Source: JBJSXJ01 sp044235425
Lineage (GTDB): Bacteria; Planctomycetota; Planctomycetia; Pirellulales; Pirellulaceae
Length of the DNA: 64,000 bases
Assembly: GCA_044235425.1 (NCBI GenBank)
Contig: JBIIHW010000029.1
Span: 8,992 to 72,991 of the forward strand
Reading direction: 5' to 3'
Position 1 is the first letter of the stretch, and the number at the start of each line of letters is the position of its first letter. Below, piece after piece: positions 9,173 to 18,477 of this stretch. Position numbers and translations under genes: made by a program. The notes under the pieces are model-generated. The model had not been told where the DNA came from. It did not search any database and saw nothing but the letters and a program-made list of their open reading frames with translations.

Positions 9173-10407
9173 CGCTGGACTGGAGGTTCAAGAGGTGGAG
9201 CAGGCGGCGGCTTCGGTCCGCTCACCACAGCCGAGGAAACACTAGCCTGTGCAGCACTAGCCTGTGCAGCACTAGCCTTGGAACCACCTGTTGAGGCGGC
9301 GCTGCCGACAACCACGCCACTTGCACTCCCACCGGCTTGTCCGGCGGTCACTGCTGAACGTTCCGAACTCGGGGCGAAGGAGCCGGCACCACTCGCCGTA
9401 CTCGTGGCTTGCAGCTCCTCACCATCACCACCCGCTCGACCAAAACGCAGTCGATTCTCATAACGCTCCACCAACGGCAACAGATTGAACAGCAATTCGT
9501 CGATCTGCCCAAACAGACTCTGAATACGCCCCTCGAAGTAGTGCGCGAACATCGAAGCGGGAATCGCCACACACAGCCCACCGAAGGTTGTCACCAGTGC
9601 CGTATAAATTCCGTTGGCCAACTCCACAGCCTTATTCGCACCTGGTGCCAGCACGGTCGTCTGATGAAAGGCAATGATCATCCCCTGTACCGTTCCCAAA
9701 AGACCGATGAGTGGTGTGACAGTAGCACAAAGATTGAGCCAGCGAACGTTGCCGTACAGACGATTCGCTTCTCGCCCACTCACTTCCTGCACCGTATGCT
9801 CGACCTCGGAATGGGGTCGTCCAACTTTCAGCAGCATCGCTTTGATGACCGTGGCGGCCGCCGACGGATACTCCTGGCAGAGTCGATATGCTTGCCGCGG
9901 ATCAAACGCCGCTTTTTGATTCCCCAGTTGCCCCAGGGACTGCACGAGCGTTGCAGGAAACACTCGATCACGTCGCAAAGAGACAAAGCGTTCAATGATC
10001 ACACCGACCGCCAGTAGCGAGAGCGCATAGATGGGATACATAAAGATGCCACCCTGCATGGCGAGATCAAACACATTGATCTCATTCGACGCCGCAGCTC
10101 CACTGCCTCCCGTTTTACCTGCAGCCGCCGAGCCATTCGCCGCACGATTCGCCGCACCGCCATTCGCCGCATCCCGAGCGTTACGGCCCTCCAGATTAGT
10201 CGCCGCGCCCGCCGCTGGACCGCCACCACTTGGGCCCGCTTCCTCCGCCTGATCGCCGTCTCCTTTCGTGGCCGGCGCCTTCGCTGCATTCTCCTGCGCG
10301 AATACCGCCCAGTGACTCACCTGCCGACTGGCCAGCAGTAAACTCACCGCCAGCACTACCCACAGCGCCAGTCTTGTATCGATCGAATTCCAACGCTGCC
10401 TCATCAT
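9169..10407 (-). CDS. exbB: MotA/TolQ/ExbB proton channel family protein
   Basis: The channel subunit partner of ExbD. From the chosen ATG the protein has about 412 residues: a first hydrophobic segment ('LALWVVLAVSLLLAS') that looks like a signal sequence, a Gly/Ala-rich periplasmic stretch, and then the MotA/TolQ/ExbB domain with three membrane spans, including 'WLNLCATVTPLIGLLGTV' and 'TTFGGLCVAIP'. The tail is Ser/Ala-rich and contains a short 15-base repeat (9241–9285). The open frame runs upstream to 10629, but that part only translates the GTTCGGGG repeat as Gly-Val-Arg-Gly-Phe and is unlikely to be real. The ATG at 10407 has a TAAGG about 8 bases upstream; a second ATG follows at once. 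Confidence 0.9.
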   Translation of the reverse strand: MMRQRWNSIDTRLALWVVLAVSLLLASRQVSHWAVFAQENAAKAPATKGDGDQAEEAGPSGGGPAAGAATNLEGRNARDAANGGAANRAANGSAAAGKTGGSGAAASNEINVFDLAMQGGIFMYPIYALSLLAVGVIIERFVSLRRDRVFPATLVQSLGQLGNQKAAFDPRQAYRLCQEYPSAAATVIKAMLLKVGRPHSEVEHTVQEVSGREANRLYGNVRWLNLCATVTPLIGLLGTVQGMIIAFHQTTVLAPGANKAVELANGIYTALVTTFGGLCVAIPASMFAHYFEGRIQSLFGQIDELLFNLLPLVERYENRLRFGRAGGDGEELQATSTASGAGSFAPSSERSAVTAGQAGGSASGVVVGSAASTGGSKASAAQASAAQASVSSAVVSGPKPPPAPPLEPPVQR

Positions 10408-10437
10408 GCATTTTGCCTTAGCAGTTGAGTACTGACT

Positions 10438-10605
10438 GAACCCCGAACCCCCGAACCCCCGAACCCCCGAACCCCCGAACCCCCGAACCCCCGAACCCCC
10501 GAACCCCCGAACCCCGAACCCCAAACCCCCGAACCCCAAACCCTTGAACCCCCGAACCCCGAACCCCCGAACCCCCGAACCCCCGAACCCCGAACCCCGA
10601 ACCCC
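10438..10605. repeat. CCCCCGAA/CCCCGAA short tandem repeat
   Basis: About 168 bases made of 7- and 8-base units (CCCCGAA and CCCCCGAA; GTTCGGGG on the other strand), with a few variants such as CCCCAAA and CCCTTGAA. It lies between the stop of the large TPR gene and the exbB start, so the operon transcript would carry runs of four to five G separated by UUC. Such runs can fold as a G-quadruplex. It is not a CRISPR array because there are no spacers. Confidence 0.95.
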
Positions 10606-10667
10606 CCAAAGACCCCAATCCGTCCCCACCGCCCGCCGTGCCCTCAGCCGCTGGTAAGCCGCGCAGC

Positions 10668-13600
10668 TTACAGTTGCTGGAGTACTTCGAGTCGTTTGCG
10701 AGCGTCCGCGGCGAGCGGGTCTTGAGCATGTTTCTCGATGACATAAGTGTAGGAGCGTTTGGCTTGCGTAACGGCCGCAAGTTTCTCCTCGGGCGACTTG
10801 GCAAGTTGAATTTTCACTTCCAGACAGCGCCCCGACTCAAAACCGGCTTTGGCCTGCCACGGCTTTACTTCGGCCAGCGCCATATCTCCTCCATAACCAA
10901 ACATCACTCGTTGAAACTGCTTGACCGCTTCCTCATGACGCTTTTGTTCAAAATGAATCTCTCCCATCATGAAGCGGGCTCGGGCACCCACTTGGTCGCG
11001 AGATTTCGTCGCCGCCTCCTCGTAACTCGCAAGCGCATCATCCAGTCGTCCCAGATTCTGACGTGCCCAGCCCAGTTCATACTGCGCCTCCGCGACGTAG
11101 GGCGAAGCAGGGAAGCGCTTGATTAAATCCTCCAGCTGCGTCGCACCATCGGCCCATTTTTTGAGCTGTCCAGCCGCCTGGCCGGCATGCAGGAGCGCTA
11201 ATACTTGAACATTCGCATTCAGACCCGGCAGCTTCGCCACCGCCTGCATCGCGGGCAAGGCCTCTTCATACTTCTTCAACTGAAACAGACATTCAGCCTG
11301 CATGAATTGTCCATCTGCAGCCAACATGCCTCGCGGAGCAGCAGCCAGTTGAGCGGCGAAGGATTCAGACGCCGGCTGATATTCCTTTAGTTGATAGTGA
11401 GCCCACCCCAGCTTGTATAAGATTTTTTCAGGTAGTTCATCGTTGGCTGCCTTCTTGCGCGCGAGCTGATACTCTTTCACTGCCGCTGCGAAATCCTTCT
11501 GATCATAAAAACTTTCGGCTATGTGATATCTGGCTTCCGCCACCAAGGAACTCTCGGAATACTTTTCCGCTAACTCGCGAAACTGTTTGATGGCTTCAGA
11601 TTCCTGATTGAGCGAGCGATGGGCCCAAGCCAACTCATACCGTACCTTGTCCGCATCTGGATATTGGTCGTGATCCTTGAGCAGGCTGGAGAACGTCGCT
11701 ACGGCAGCTGCAAAGTCTTGGCCAGCTACCTCCGCTAGACCTCGTTCATACAGCGCGTGGGAACGCTGCTCGAGCGGCGGATTCGTTTTCAGAAATGCCG
11801 TTAGATCCTCGATGGCACCCGCTCGATCACCCGCTTGTCGTCGAGCCATACCGCGCGCCATCCGCGTGTCGTTGGCGAGTGGATGGTCCGGCGTCTTTTT
11901 CAGCAGGTCGGTAAACGACGCCGCTGCCAGCGGGTAATCCTTGCCCTTCATCTGACACCAGCCAAGCCCATACTGCGCGTAGGGCAAGAACGTAGAGGCG
12001 GGAAACTTTTCGACTACCACTGCATACTCCCGAGCGGCGGTCTTCCAGTCATTGGCACCATAAGCATATTCGCCGATCCGATAATGAGCCTGATCGAGAA
12101 GCTTGCTCGTCGGAAACTCCGTAATCACGCGCTGCGCCGTCGCCTGCGCCTCAGCCACTCGATTCAGCCGCTGCTGCACGCGTGATTGCAAAAGCAACGT
12201 TTCGTCCGCTCGGCGCCAGAGCGGCTTGACGGCGAGCGATTCCTGCAGCCACTTGTCCGCCGCTTCCCAGTGCTCTTGATGAAACTCCGCGGCACCCAGC
12301 AGATACCGCGACTCGGCAATCTGTTCCGGAGACTTCAACGCGGCGAGGGATGGCGTGAGCGTTTTCACCAGATCGGCATATTTCTTTTGTAGAAACAACG
12401 CCATGCCAGCTCGAACTCGCCACGCTCCCACATCGGCATGCTCGGGATATTTCGATAACAGTTCGGCATAGTCTTTCTCGGCTTCGGCCGTCTGGCCCGC
12501 CAACAAACGACACTCGGCACGGACAAACCGCGCACTGGGTGCCAGACCGTCACTCGGATATTGCTCGAGGAACTCGGTCGCAATCTTGATCCCACTGGCA
12601 TACTGTTCGAGCTCCAACGAGCCGAGGGCAGCGTTGTAACGAGCTTGTCGAGTCGATTCGTGCTGTGGGTGATCGGTGGCTAGCTTCAAGTAAGCGGCTA
12701 CCGCATCTGCTTTGCGATTGGGAAGATCGTACAAGGCATCGGCGCGATCCAGTTTGAGCGACACCAGGTAAGCACTGGTGGTCGCTTTCGCCAAAACTTG
12801 ATCCGCCAGCGCCAACGCTTCGGCGTATTGCTGGGAGCGCAGATGAATGCGGCAGAGCCAATGAGCCGCCTCGACTGCCGCTTCCCCGTCGGCCGCAAGC
12901 ACTCGACGCAACCACGGCGTCGCCTCGGCGATCTTCTCCGCTCGGTAATACCAGCGGCCCGCCGCCAGCGTCGCCTCTGCGGCCAAAGCCGACTTTTCAA
13001 ACTCCTTGGAAACGCGGCCATAAAGCTCTGCCGCTTCGACAAATTTTTCCAGCTTCACCAGACAGAAGGCTTGTCGCATCAGCGCCTGATCGACTTGTGG
13101 AAAGTCCGGGCGACGCGCCAGTTCGGCAAAAAGTTTTTCCGCCGCCAGGACGTCGCCCGCCTGCAGCACCACCTCCGCCTTTCGTAAGCGCACCTCGCCG
13201 GACAACCGATGGTCCGCAAACTCGGTGAGAAACAGGTCGTAGGCTTGGCCAGCCAGCTGTCGGTCGGTGAGTTCATCGAGCGTAACACCCCAGGCGTAAA
13301 TGGCATCGGCTCGTAACTTCGACTGCGGATGGTTCTTGACCACCAAGTCGTACGCGGCGGCAGCTTCCTTTTTGCGCGCTTGCTGGTAGAGGCATTCACC
13401 CTGGAAGAACAGCGCCTGATCGACATATTTGCCCTTCGGATACTTCTGCAGTAGTTCACGAAAGGAGGCCAGGGGTGTGGCGTAACGATCGCCAGGCTTG
13501 GCAGGGTTATCAGGCTGGCCCCCCGCGGCTCCTTGATTCTGTTCCAGCGTGAACTGACACCAGGCCAGATTGAGATAGCTATCCTCCAGCAGTTCAAACT

Positions 13601-13982
13601 TCGCGGGCGCTTGAATGACGGCCGCAAACGCTTTGATCGCGGCCGGATACTCTTTCAGCTGCATGCGACAAACACCGAGATAATGTCGAGCTTTTACGGC
13701 GAGCGGATCCTGGGGGAACTTCGTGAGGAATTCCTCCCACTGCTCGATCGCCAAATCGAAGGCCCCTCCATTTTGGGCGTTCGCCGCATCGGTATAGAGC
13801 GCCACGGCGGCGGCCGATGAGCCGGCCTGGTCCGCCTCTTTACCCGGCTTCGCGGGATCCGGTGCTTTGTTTTTTTCTGCAGGCGAAGCCGTTTGGCCGG
13901 GCTTCGCTTCCTGAGCCCACAAACCCGCCGATGATTGATGAGCGAGCAGCAGTAAACCGAGAAGAACCGCGCGCCAGATCAT
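10668..13982 (-). CDS. Large secreted/periplasmic TPR protein
   Basis: About 1,104 residues from the preferred ATG. It starts with a signal peptide ('MIWRAVLLGLLLLAHQSSAG') cleaved near AGLWAQ, has a short charged linker, and is then filled end to end with tetratricopeptide repeats of the Sel1/BamD/YbgF style ('ARHYLGVCRMQLKEYPAAIKAF', 'AQYELGWARQNLGRLDDA'). TPR proteins beside Tol/Ton-type motors (as with YbgF/CpoB next to Tol) usually act as periplasmic scaffolds. It is the first gene of the operon that continues with exbB, exbD and the toroid protein. The longer frame to 14108 would add 42 residues in front of the signal peptide and is less likely. The exact partner is unknown. Confidence 0.85.
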   Translation of the reverse strand: MIWRAVLLGLLLLAHQSSAGLWAQEAKPGQTASPAEKNKAPDPAKPGKEADQAGSSAAAVALYTDAANAQNGGAFDLAIEQWEEFLTKFPQDPLAVKARHYLGVCRMQLKEYPAAIKAFAAVIQAPAKFELLEDSYLNLAWCQFTLEQNQGAAGGQPDNPAKPGDRYATPLASFRELLQKYPKGKYVDQALFFQGECLYQQARKKEAAAAYDLVVKNHPQSKLRADAIYAWGVTLDELTDRQLAGQAYDLFLTEFADHRLSGEVRLRKAEVVLQAGDVLAAEKLFAELARRPDFPQVDQALMRQAFCLVKLEKFVEAAELYGRVSKEFEKSALAAEATLAAGRWYYRAEKIAEATPWLRRVLAADGEAAVEAAHWLCRIHLRSQQYAEALALADQVLAKATTSAYLVSLKLDRADALYDLPNRKADAVAAYLKLATDHPQHESTRQARYNAALGSLELEQYASGIKIATEFLEQYPSDGLAPSARFVRAECRLLAGQTAEAEKDYAELLSKYPEHADVGAWRVRAGMALFLQKKYADLVKTLTPSLAALKSPEQIAESRYLLGAAEFHQEHWEAADKWLQESLAVKPLWRRADETLLLQSRVQQRLNRVAEAQATAQRVITEFPTSKLLDQAHYRIGEYAYGANDWKTAAREYAVVVEKFPASTFLPYAQYGLGWCQMKGKDYPLAAASFTDLLKKTPDHPLANDTRMARGMARRQAGDRAGAIEDLTAFLKTNPPLEQRSHALYERGLAEVAGQDFAAAVATFSSLLKDHDQYPDADKVRYELAWAHRSLNQESEAIKQFRELAEKYSESSLVAEARYHIAESFYDQKDFAAAVKEYQLARKKAANDELPEKILYKLGWAHYQLKEYQPASESFAAQLAAAPRGMLAADGQFMQAECLFQLKKYEEALPAMQAVAKLPGLNANVQVLALLHAGQAAGQLKKWADGATQLEDLIKRFPASPYVAEAQYELGWARQNLGRLDDALASYEEAATKSRDQVGARARFMMGEIHFEQKRHEEAVKQFQRVMFGYGGDMALAEVKPWQAKAGFESGRCLEVKIQLAKSPEEKLAAVTQAKRSYTYVIEKHAQDPLAADARKRLEVLQQL

Positions 13983-14231
13983 CGCTCGCCCAAAGCACTT
14001 CGAGTATTCTGGAAGGACGAAGGCGTAAACCATCCGCGAACGGTTAACAAAACAGTCAGTAGCGGGCAGGCATTCCCGATCAAGCATATGAACCTCGCGA
14101 AATAACAACCGCAGTATCCAACGGGAACTCTGAAGTCGATGTATTATCCGGGACGATTTCCGTATTTGCCAGAGCGCAGCAGGAATTGGCGGTGAGAGCG
14201 TGTTTTTGTTGGTAGTCAGGAGAGTAGCATC

Positions 14232-15245
14232 GTGAAACGAGTGTTAGTGACGGGCGGGGCGGGCTTCATCGGTTCGCATCTGACAGAAGCGCTCCTGGCC
14301 CGCGGCGACAACGTCTTGGTCATCGATGATGAGTCAACCGGTTCTGCTCGCAACCTCCAGCACCTCCGCAGCCACGCGCACCTGCAATTTCAGTCGGGCT
14401 CCGTCAGCGATCCCCAGCTCATCAAAACCATGGTCGAAGGCGTCGACGAGGTCTATCACTTAGCGGCCGCCGTCGGCGTCGCTTTGATCGCTCGTCAGCC
14501 CATCGAAACCATCGAACGAAACGTCTATCCCACCGAAATGCTGCTCGCCGAAGTCCGTCGTCGCTTCGCGGCCGGACAGCCCATCAAATTTTTTCTCGCT
14601 AGCACCAGTGAGGTCTACGGAAAAAATCCTAAGGCGGTTTGGACCGAAGACGATGATCTGGTCTTCGGCCCCACCACAAAGGCGCGGTGGTCATACGGCG
14701 CATCGAAGGCCATCGACGAATTCCTCGCCATCGCCTGCCATCGACAATACCAACTGCCAGTCGTCGTCGGCCGCTTCTTCAACGTCGTCGGCCCGCGACA
14801 ATCAGGCGCCTATGGCATGGTCCTGCCTAGGTTTGTCGAATCCGCTTGTAACCATCGCCCCCTCGTGGTTCACGATGACGGCCAGCAAACTCGCTGCTTT
14901 GCCCACGTCAGCGACGTCGTCCGGGCAATCCTCGACCTCATGAACTGCCCCGCGGCGGTAGGCCGAGTGTTCAATATCGGCAGCGACGAACCCATTTCGA
15001 TTGTGGAACTCGCGCGGCGAGTGATCCGCTGGTCGAACAGTCCATCGCAAATCGAATTCCAGTCTTATGCCGCCGCCTATGACCAAGACTTCGAGGATAT
15101 TCGACACCGAGTGCCCGACTTGTCGCGCCTACGCTCCACCATCGGCTACCAGCGGCACTATGATCTTGATCGCATCATCCAGCAGCTTGTCGAGCGGCAC
15201 GGGGCTGCCGAAACGACACCGCCGTTCAGGAATACTGGTCGATGA
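14232..15245 (+). CDS. NAD-dependent epimerase/dehydratase (sugar-nucleotide, extended SDR)
   Basis: A 337-residue extended short-chain dehydrogenase/reductase that acts on nucleotide sugars. The Rossmann glycine motif TGGAGFIG is at residues 7–14, followed by an acidic 'VIDDESTG' that fits NAD binding. The catalytic set is STSE (124–127), Tyr155 and Lys159 (YGASK). The region 'FNVVGPRQSGAYGMVLPRF' and the C-terminal 'FNIGSDEPISIVELA' are typical of UDP-glucuronate decarboxylase or UDP-glucose epimerase relatives, but the exact substrate cannot be fixed. The start is a GTG with AGGAGAG about 9 bases upstream. It is divergent from the TPR operon. Confidence 0.85.
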   Translation: MKRVLVTGGAGFIGSHLTEALLARGDNVLVIDDESTGSARNLQHLRSHAHLQFQSGSVSDPQLIKTMVEGVDEVYHLAAAVGVALIARQPIETIERNVYPTEMLLAEVRRRFAAGQPIKFFLASTSEVYGKNPKAVWTEDDDLVFGPTTKARWSYGASKAIDEFLAIACHRQYQLPVVVGRFFNVVGPRQSGAYGMVLPRFVESACNHRPLVVHDDGQQTRCFAHVSDVVRAILDLMNCPAAVGRVFNIGSDEPISIVELARRVIRWSNSPSQIEFQSYAAAYDQDFEDIRHRVPDLSRLRSTIGYQRHYDLDRIIQQLVERHGAAETTPPFRNTGR

Positions 15246-15285
15246 ATTTCTCCCCTGGCCCTTGGAAAGACTAAGGTTTTTAAAA

Positions 15286-15318
15286 CCCAGAGGTCCCAGA
15301 GGTCCAAAAGTCCCAGAG
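15286..15318. repeat. Short CCCAGAGGT-type direct repeat
   Basis: Just over three degenerate 9-base units (CCCAGAGGT, CCCAGAGGT, CCAAAAGT, CCCAGAG) lie in the 270-base gap after the epimerase gene. Short purine-rich repeats of this kind are seen in intergenic DNA and have no known role here. Nothing else stands out in this gap. Confidence 0.6.
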
Positions 15319-15514
15319 AGGAACGAGGTGACACAGCTGGGAAAGCTTCGCTCACGCTCGAGACCTAACAGAAAATGAATGCACTCATCCTCGGGGCTGA
15401 ATGCGATTCAAATCCCGTCTGCCCCCAAATGACGCTCGTGCACGCATCATTCGGCTGAGCCGTGATTCCTATTCGTCGAGCGGGTGGCCATCCCGTGGTT
15501 TCGCTCGCCCGCTC

Positions 15515-15781
15515 CTACCGCGGCTTCGTCGGCCGACGGAAGCCAATCGCTTCGAGCGCCTGATACACTTCCTCCAGCGTCTTCTCACCGAAGTTCGTAA
15601 TGCCGAGCAGATCTTCGCGGGTGCAATTGAGCAGATCACGAACCGTGAACACCCCGCGCTCCTCCAGACAATTCGTCGTGCGGACGGTGAGTCCAATTTC
15701 GGCCGTGCTGAGCTCCAGCTTCTGAGCCAAATCGCGTTCCCGTTCCGCTTCGACGCTGAGCTTAATTCGAGTGACAGCCAT
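15515..15781 (-). CDS. Freestanding RNA polymerase alpha C-terminal-domain-like protein
   Basis: An 88-residue protein made almost wholly of an RNA polymerase alpha-CTD-like domain, with a short basic and then charged N-terminal part. The run 'LTVRTTNCL' matches the alpha-CTD '265 determinant' helix: Arg34, Asn37 and Cys38 correspond to R265, N268 and C269 of E. coli. The second DNA-contact loop 'NFGEKTLEEV' keeps the Gly and the Lys (K298 equivalent), with Thr for S299. It should therefore be able to bind UP-element-like DNA or protein partners. The ATG at 15781 has a perfect GGGAGG 9 bases upstream; the longer frame to 15847 is not needed. It is not the polymerase alpha subunit, since the N-terminal dimerisation part is absent. 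Confidence 0.8.
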   Translation of the reverse strand: MAVTRIKLSVEAERERDLAQKLELSTAEIGLTVRTTNCLEERGVFTVRDLLNCTREDLLGITNFGEKTLEEVYQALEAIGFRRPTKPR

Positions 15782-16032
15782 CGCTCCAACCTCCCTGATT
15801 ACAACTGCCGATGTTCTTGACTGAGTGTGCGAAGCGGATCGTTCCACGCCCCGTCGCCCACCACGAAGGCACGCAATATAATCAGTTCCCTCTCGTTGTC
15901 AGCAGCTTATTATCGGAAAAATCGCTATTTTTTACGCCGACTTGTCGCTTTCTCTGCTAGCAGTCCACGCTAGCAGTCGAGCGGATGGGGAGGGGGCGGC
16001 GGCAGGCGGTTTGGTGGACGGAGCAACCAATC

Positions 16033-18450
16033 ATGACATCGCCACTCATCGCACACCTCAATGACGCTCAGCGAGCGGCGGTTGAGCATCTGCATGGTCC
16101 ACTTCTGATCCTGGCCGGACCCGGAAGTGGTAAGACGCGAGTTGTCACGCACCGCATTGCCTATATGCTCGAACAGGGGCTCGACGCGCGCCAGATCCTC
16201 GCGCTCACCTTCACCAATAAAGCTGCCGATGAAATGCGTCGCCGAGTGGAACAGCTTGCCTCCGGACAACCGGTGTGGGTCGGTACGTTCCATCGTTATG
16301 GAGCGCAGTTGCTGCGCCGCTACGCCAGCCTGATCGGTCTCCAGGAAAACTATTCCATCCTCGATGCCGACGACTCGCGAAAGTTGCTGGTCGAATCATT
16401 CCATGAGGTACAGCAGAAGGACAGTCTGCTAACTCCCGACAAAATTGCGCAAGAGATCAGTCGAGCGAAAAACAATCTGGTGCGGCCAGAGGAGTTTTTA
16501 GAGAGTACGGGACGTACCTGGGATCGGGTCACTCAGCAGATTTACCAGCGCTATCAGCGCCGCTTACAGCGTGCTAATGCGGTCGACTTTGATGACCTAT
16601 TGATGCTTCCAGCCTGCATCCTCCGCGATAATCCCGAACTCCGCAAAACACTCGACGCTCGTCATCGCTTCATTATGGTGGATGAATATCAGGACACCAA
16701 TCTGGCGCAGTACGCGCTGGTTCGGGCCTTGTCGATTGACCATCCCAACTTGGCCGTGACGGGCGATCCGGATCAATCAATCTATGGTTGGCGCGGCGCT
16801 AATCTGCGCAACATATTAGATTTTGAAACCGATTATCCGTCCGTGAAAGTGGTTCGCTTGGAGCAAAACTATCGCAGCACTGCCGCGATTCTGCGAGTAG
16901 CCGACCACCTGATCACTCATAATCGCCAGCGCAAAGCTAAAGAACTGCGTACGGACAACGCGGAGGGCGAGCCGGTGCGGCTTGTAAATTTCTCCTCCGC
17001 TCAAGACGAAGCCGCCGGCATCGCAGCTCGCATTGCGGCTGACATCCAAGCCGGCCGACGGCGGGCGAGCGACTTTGCCATCTTCTATCGAGTGAACTCA
17101 TTGTCACGTAACATCGAACATGCACTCACGCGCAGCCGAGTGCCGTATCAGATGGTGCATGGAGTGGAGTTTTACCAGCGTCGGGAAGTCAAGGATTTGA
17201 TTGCGTATCTGCATCTGATCAATAATCCGCATCACGATGTGGCCTTTTTGCGGGTGATCAACACGCCCACGCGGGGAATTGGAGCGAAAACAGTTGCGCA
17301 TTTATCAGCCGCCGCGCGCGACCAGCAACTGCCGCTCATCGTGGTAGCGCGCGAATGCCGTAAGCTGTCGACATTATCGGCACGGGCCAGCGCCAGCGTC
17401 GAACAGTTTGTCGCGCTGTACGACCAACTGCGAACACTAGCGACCGCTCCGGTAGGTGAAATCCTGACAGCCGTTTTAGAACGTACCGGCTATCGTTCAC
17501 ATGCAGAGAAATCGCAGGAGCGAGATGATACGGATCGTGAAGCAAACGTGGACGAGTTGCTGACGGCTGCTCATGAATTTGACGCCAGCGATGATCAGGA
17601 CGCCCCTCTGGAACGATTCCTCGAGCAATCAGCTCTCGTCAATGACACCGACGACTGGGAGGGCGCGGCCGACAAAGTCACCTTAATGACTCTGCACGGC
17701 GCTAAGGGGCTGGAGTTTCCCGTCGTCTTTTTAATTGGTGTCGAGCAAGGCTTGATTCCCCATGAACGCAGTCGCGAACATGCCGATCAGGAGGAGGAAG
17801 AGCGGCGATTGTTGTTTGTGGGCATCACCCGAGCGGAGCAAGAGCTGCAGCTGAGTTATGCTGATTATCGCGGACATCATGGCCTGAACCGTCCGACGGT
17901 ACCAAGTCCGTTTTTGATGGAGTTACCGCGTGGGGAGATGTCGATTGTCGAGCCCACCGTGGGGTTCGACGATGGTGAATCGCTGGCGGCACACTTATAC
18001 CACCGGAGACCGCCGAAAGACCCGACTGCGATCGATTTCGATGTTGACTTTGAACCATTTGTGGAGCCTGGCGCATTTCGGGACGACGACGATACGCCAG
18101 CCGCGCGGGAACGAGAACGCTGGCAACAGGATCAGCTGGCTGATGCGGAGATCACCGCTTTCGAGGGCCAGCCGAAGCGCAAGGAAGCAACTCGACCATT
18201 CATCAAGAGCCGTTTAACGACGGCGGAGGAAATGCTGCAATCCGCCGAGGGTCCCCGCAGCAAAACTCCGCCCAATAAGTTTACGCTGGGGATGATCGTG
18301 AAACATCCAAGCCACGGCGAGGGTGAAATTGTGGAGATCAGCGGCGAAGGCAAGATGCGTCGAGCGACGGTGTTGTTTTTTCAACAAGGAAATCGTCTTG
18401 TTTTTCGACTACACTATGCACCCTTAGAGCCCGTGCAATCAACTACCTGA
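16033..18450 (+). CDS. pcrA: UvrD/PcrA/Rep-family DNA helicase
   Basis: An SF1A 3'-to-5' helicase of about 805 residues, acting in nucleotide-excision repair, replication restart and transcription–replication conflict. The Q motif is LNDAQ (9–13), Walker A AGPGSGKT (28–35), motif II DEYQDT, motif III 'GDPDQSIYGWRGA' and motif V/VI 'TLMTLHGAKGLEFPVVF' and 'LLFVGITRAEQEL'. The last 50 residues ('GMIVKHPSHGEGEIVEI…YAPLEPV') match the Tudor-like C-terminal module of PcrA that contacts RNA polymerase, separated by an acidic linker. The ATG at 16033 has GGAG 9 bases upstream, so the frame extension to 15985 is dropped. It is divergent from the alpha-CTD-like gene. Confidence 0.9.
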   Translation: MTSPLIAHLNDAQRAAVEHLHGPLLILAGPGSGKTRVVTHRIAYMLEQGLDARQILALTFTNKAADEMRRRVEQLASGQPVWVGTFHRYGAQLLRRYASLIGLQENYSILDADDSRKLLVESFHEVQQKDSLLTPDKIAQEISRAKNNLVRPEEFLESTGRTWDRVTQQIYQRYQRRLQRANAVDFDDLLMLPACILRDNPELRKTLDARHRFIMVDEYQDTNLAQYALVRALSIDHPNLAVTGDPDQSIYGWRGANLRNILDFETDYPSVKVVRLEQNYRSTAAILRVADHLITHNRQRKAKELRTDNAEGEPVRLVNFSSAQDEAAGIAARIAADIQAGRRRASDFAIFYRVNSLSRNIEHALTRSRVPYQMVHGVEFYQRREVKDLIAYLHLINNPHHDVAFLRVINTPTRGIGAKTVAHLSAAARDQQLPLIVVARECRKLSTLSARASASVEQFVALYDQLRTLATAPVGEILTAVLERTGYRSHAEKSQERDDTDREANVDELLTAAHEFDASDDQDAPLERFLEQSALVNDTDDWEGAADKVTLMTLHGAKGLEFPVVFLIGVEQGLIPHERSREHADQEEEERRLLFVGITRAEQELQLSYADYRGHHGLNRPTVPSPFLMELPRGEMSIVEPTVGFDDGESLAAHLYHRRPPKDPTAIDFDVDFEPFVEPGAFRDDDDTPAARERERWQQDQLADAEITAFEGQPKRKEATRPFIKSRLTTAEEMLQSAEGPRSKTPPNKFTLGMIVKHPSHGEGEIVEISGEGKMRRATVLFFQQGNRLVFRLHYAPLEPVQSTT

Positions 18451-18477
18451 TCGTTTCCCTGTTGAAAGAGTAGAGCT

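Noticed and set aside
10438..10605. CRISPR array
   Set aside because: Units are only 7–8 bases, there are no unique spacers and no cas genes are nearby.
10408..10629. N-terminal extension of the exbB frame through the GGGGTTC repeat
   Set aside because: It translates the repeat as a Gly-Val-Arg-Gly-Phe run, while an ATG with TAAGG lies just after the repeat and leads into a normal signal segment.
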